Positions 63,907 to 64,000 of a stretch of 64,000 nt of DNA are shown here, piece by piece. Position 1 is the stretch's first letter. Each line of letters begins with the position of its first letter. The translations under genes and the position numbers were made by a program. This stretch comes from CAWFGW01 sp963849955. Its GTDB lineage: Bacteria; Bacteroidota; Bacteroidia; Cytophagales; JAAEPT01. The stretch spans positions 186,001 through 250,000 of the forward strand of contig CAWKJU010000001.1 of assembly GCA_963849955.1 (NCBI GenBank). The letters run 5' to 3'. The notes beneath the pieces were generated by a model. That model worked only from the letters and a program-made list of their open reading frames with translations, did no database searches and was not told the origin of the DNA.

Positions 63907-64000
63907 ATGTCGCTTAAAAAAAATAAAAAACAAGTACTTGACTTCCAAAAAGTCACTATTAGTTTGGCTTCTCCAGAATCTATTTTGGAGAATTCAAATG
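63907..64000 (+). CDS. rpoC: DNA-directed RNA polymerase subunit beta' (N-terminus only)
   Basis: The reading frame from the ATG at 63907 (MSLKKNKKQVLDFQ, then VTISLASPESILENS) gives 31 codons before the right edge. VTISLASPESI matches the start of Bacteroidota beta' subunits, and rpoC is expected immediately after rpoB. Confidence 0.95.
   Translation, partial: MSLKKNKKQVLDFQKVTISLASPESILENSN

Noticed and set aside
1..64000. CRISPR array, insertion sequence, prophage or integron
   Set aside because: I saw no regular direct repeats with spacers, no transposase, integrase or recombinase gene and no terminal repeats.

Overview
The window is about 36-37 % GC by eye and reads as chromosomal DNA of a free-living Bacteroidota. 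Several signals agree. Five secreted proteins end in a type IX secretion (T9SS) sorting domain. Promoters carry the TAnnTTTG -7 box and there are few Shine-Dalgarno sites. Two loci pair a lipoprotein with a DUF5723-type outer-membrane protein. The tRNA-Trp / secE / nusG / rplKAJL / rpoBC block has the usual order. The order within the phylum (Flavobacteriales- or Cytophagales-like) cannot be fixed from this window. I see no insertion sequence, prophage, plasmid origin or CRISPR array.

Layout. 1-2438: an RND/MMPL exporter running off the left edge. 2587-6929: lipoprotein, DUF5723 protein and a radical SAM/SPASM protein, packed as an operon. 7026-9709: a Lys-rich coiled-coil protein, glutathione peroxidase and a T9SS cargo. 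9725-12926: the operon rsmI-lnt-suhB plus a tiny FeoB-associated Cys-rich membrane protein. 13064-19861: topoisomerase IB, valS, a small lipoprotein, a transglutaminase-like protein and an AI-2E-family permease. 19936-25570: a GH9 glycosidase and an SGNH esterase (divergent, both T9SS cargo), then a second lipoprotein/DUF5723 pair. 25625-30840: metalloprotease, MATE exporter, lpxH, ftsH, rsfS. 30889-36737: birA, ahcY and a large RCC1-repeat/dockerin-like T9SS protein. 36808-40335: a surface-glycan group of two glycosyltransferases and a multi-spanning membrane protein interrupted by one in-frame amber codon. 40431-42576: a SigR-like ECF sigma factor, an RsrA-like zinc anti-sigma factor, gmk and nadD. 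42609-49832: a second AI-2E permease, DUF1697, and a 1700-residue T9SS-exported nucleotidase/nuclease fusion. 50064-55025: DUF2971, pyrH-frr and an M1 aminopeptidase lipoprotein. 55142-64000: tRNA-Tyr/Gly/Thr-tuf, then tRNA-Trp-secE-nusG-rplKAJL-rpoB-rpoC (cut at the right edge).

How the parts fit. Much of the accessory content is cell-surface and nutrient acquisition: polysaccharide cleavage (GH9 and esterase), extracellular DNA/nucleotide breakdown (nuclease/nucleotidase), surface peptidase, glycan assembly and lipid A/lipoprotein maturation. The right third is the core translation and transcription machinery. The observations most worth following are the duplicated lipoprotein + DUF5723 module, the amber-interrupted membrane protein, the SigR/RsrA-like pair, the nuclease fusion and the fourteen-repeat RCC1 protein.
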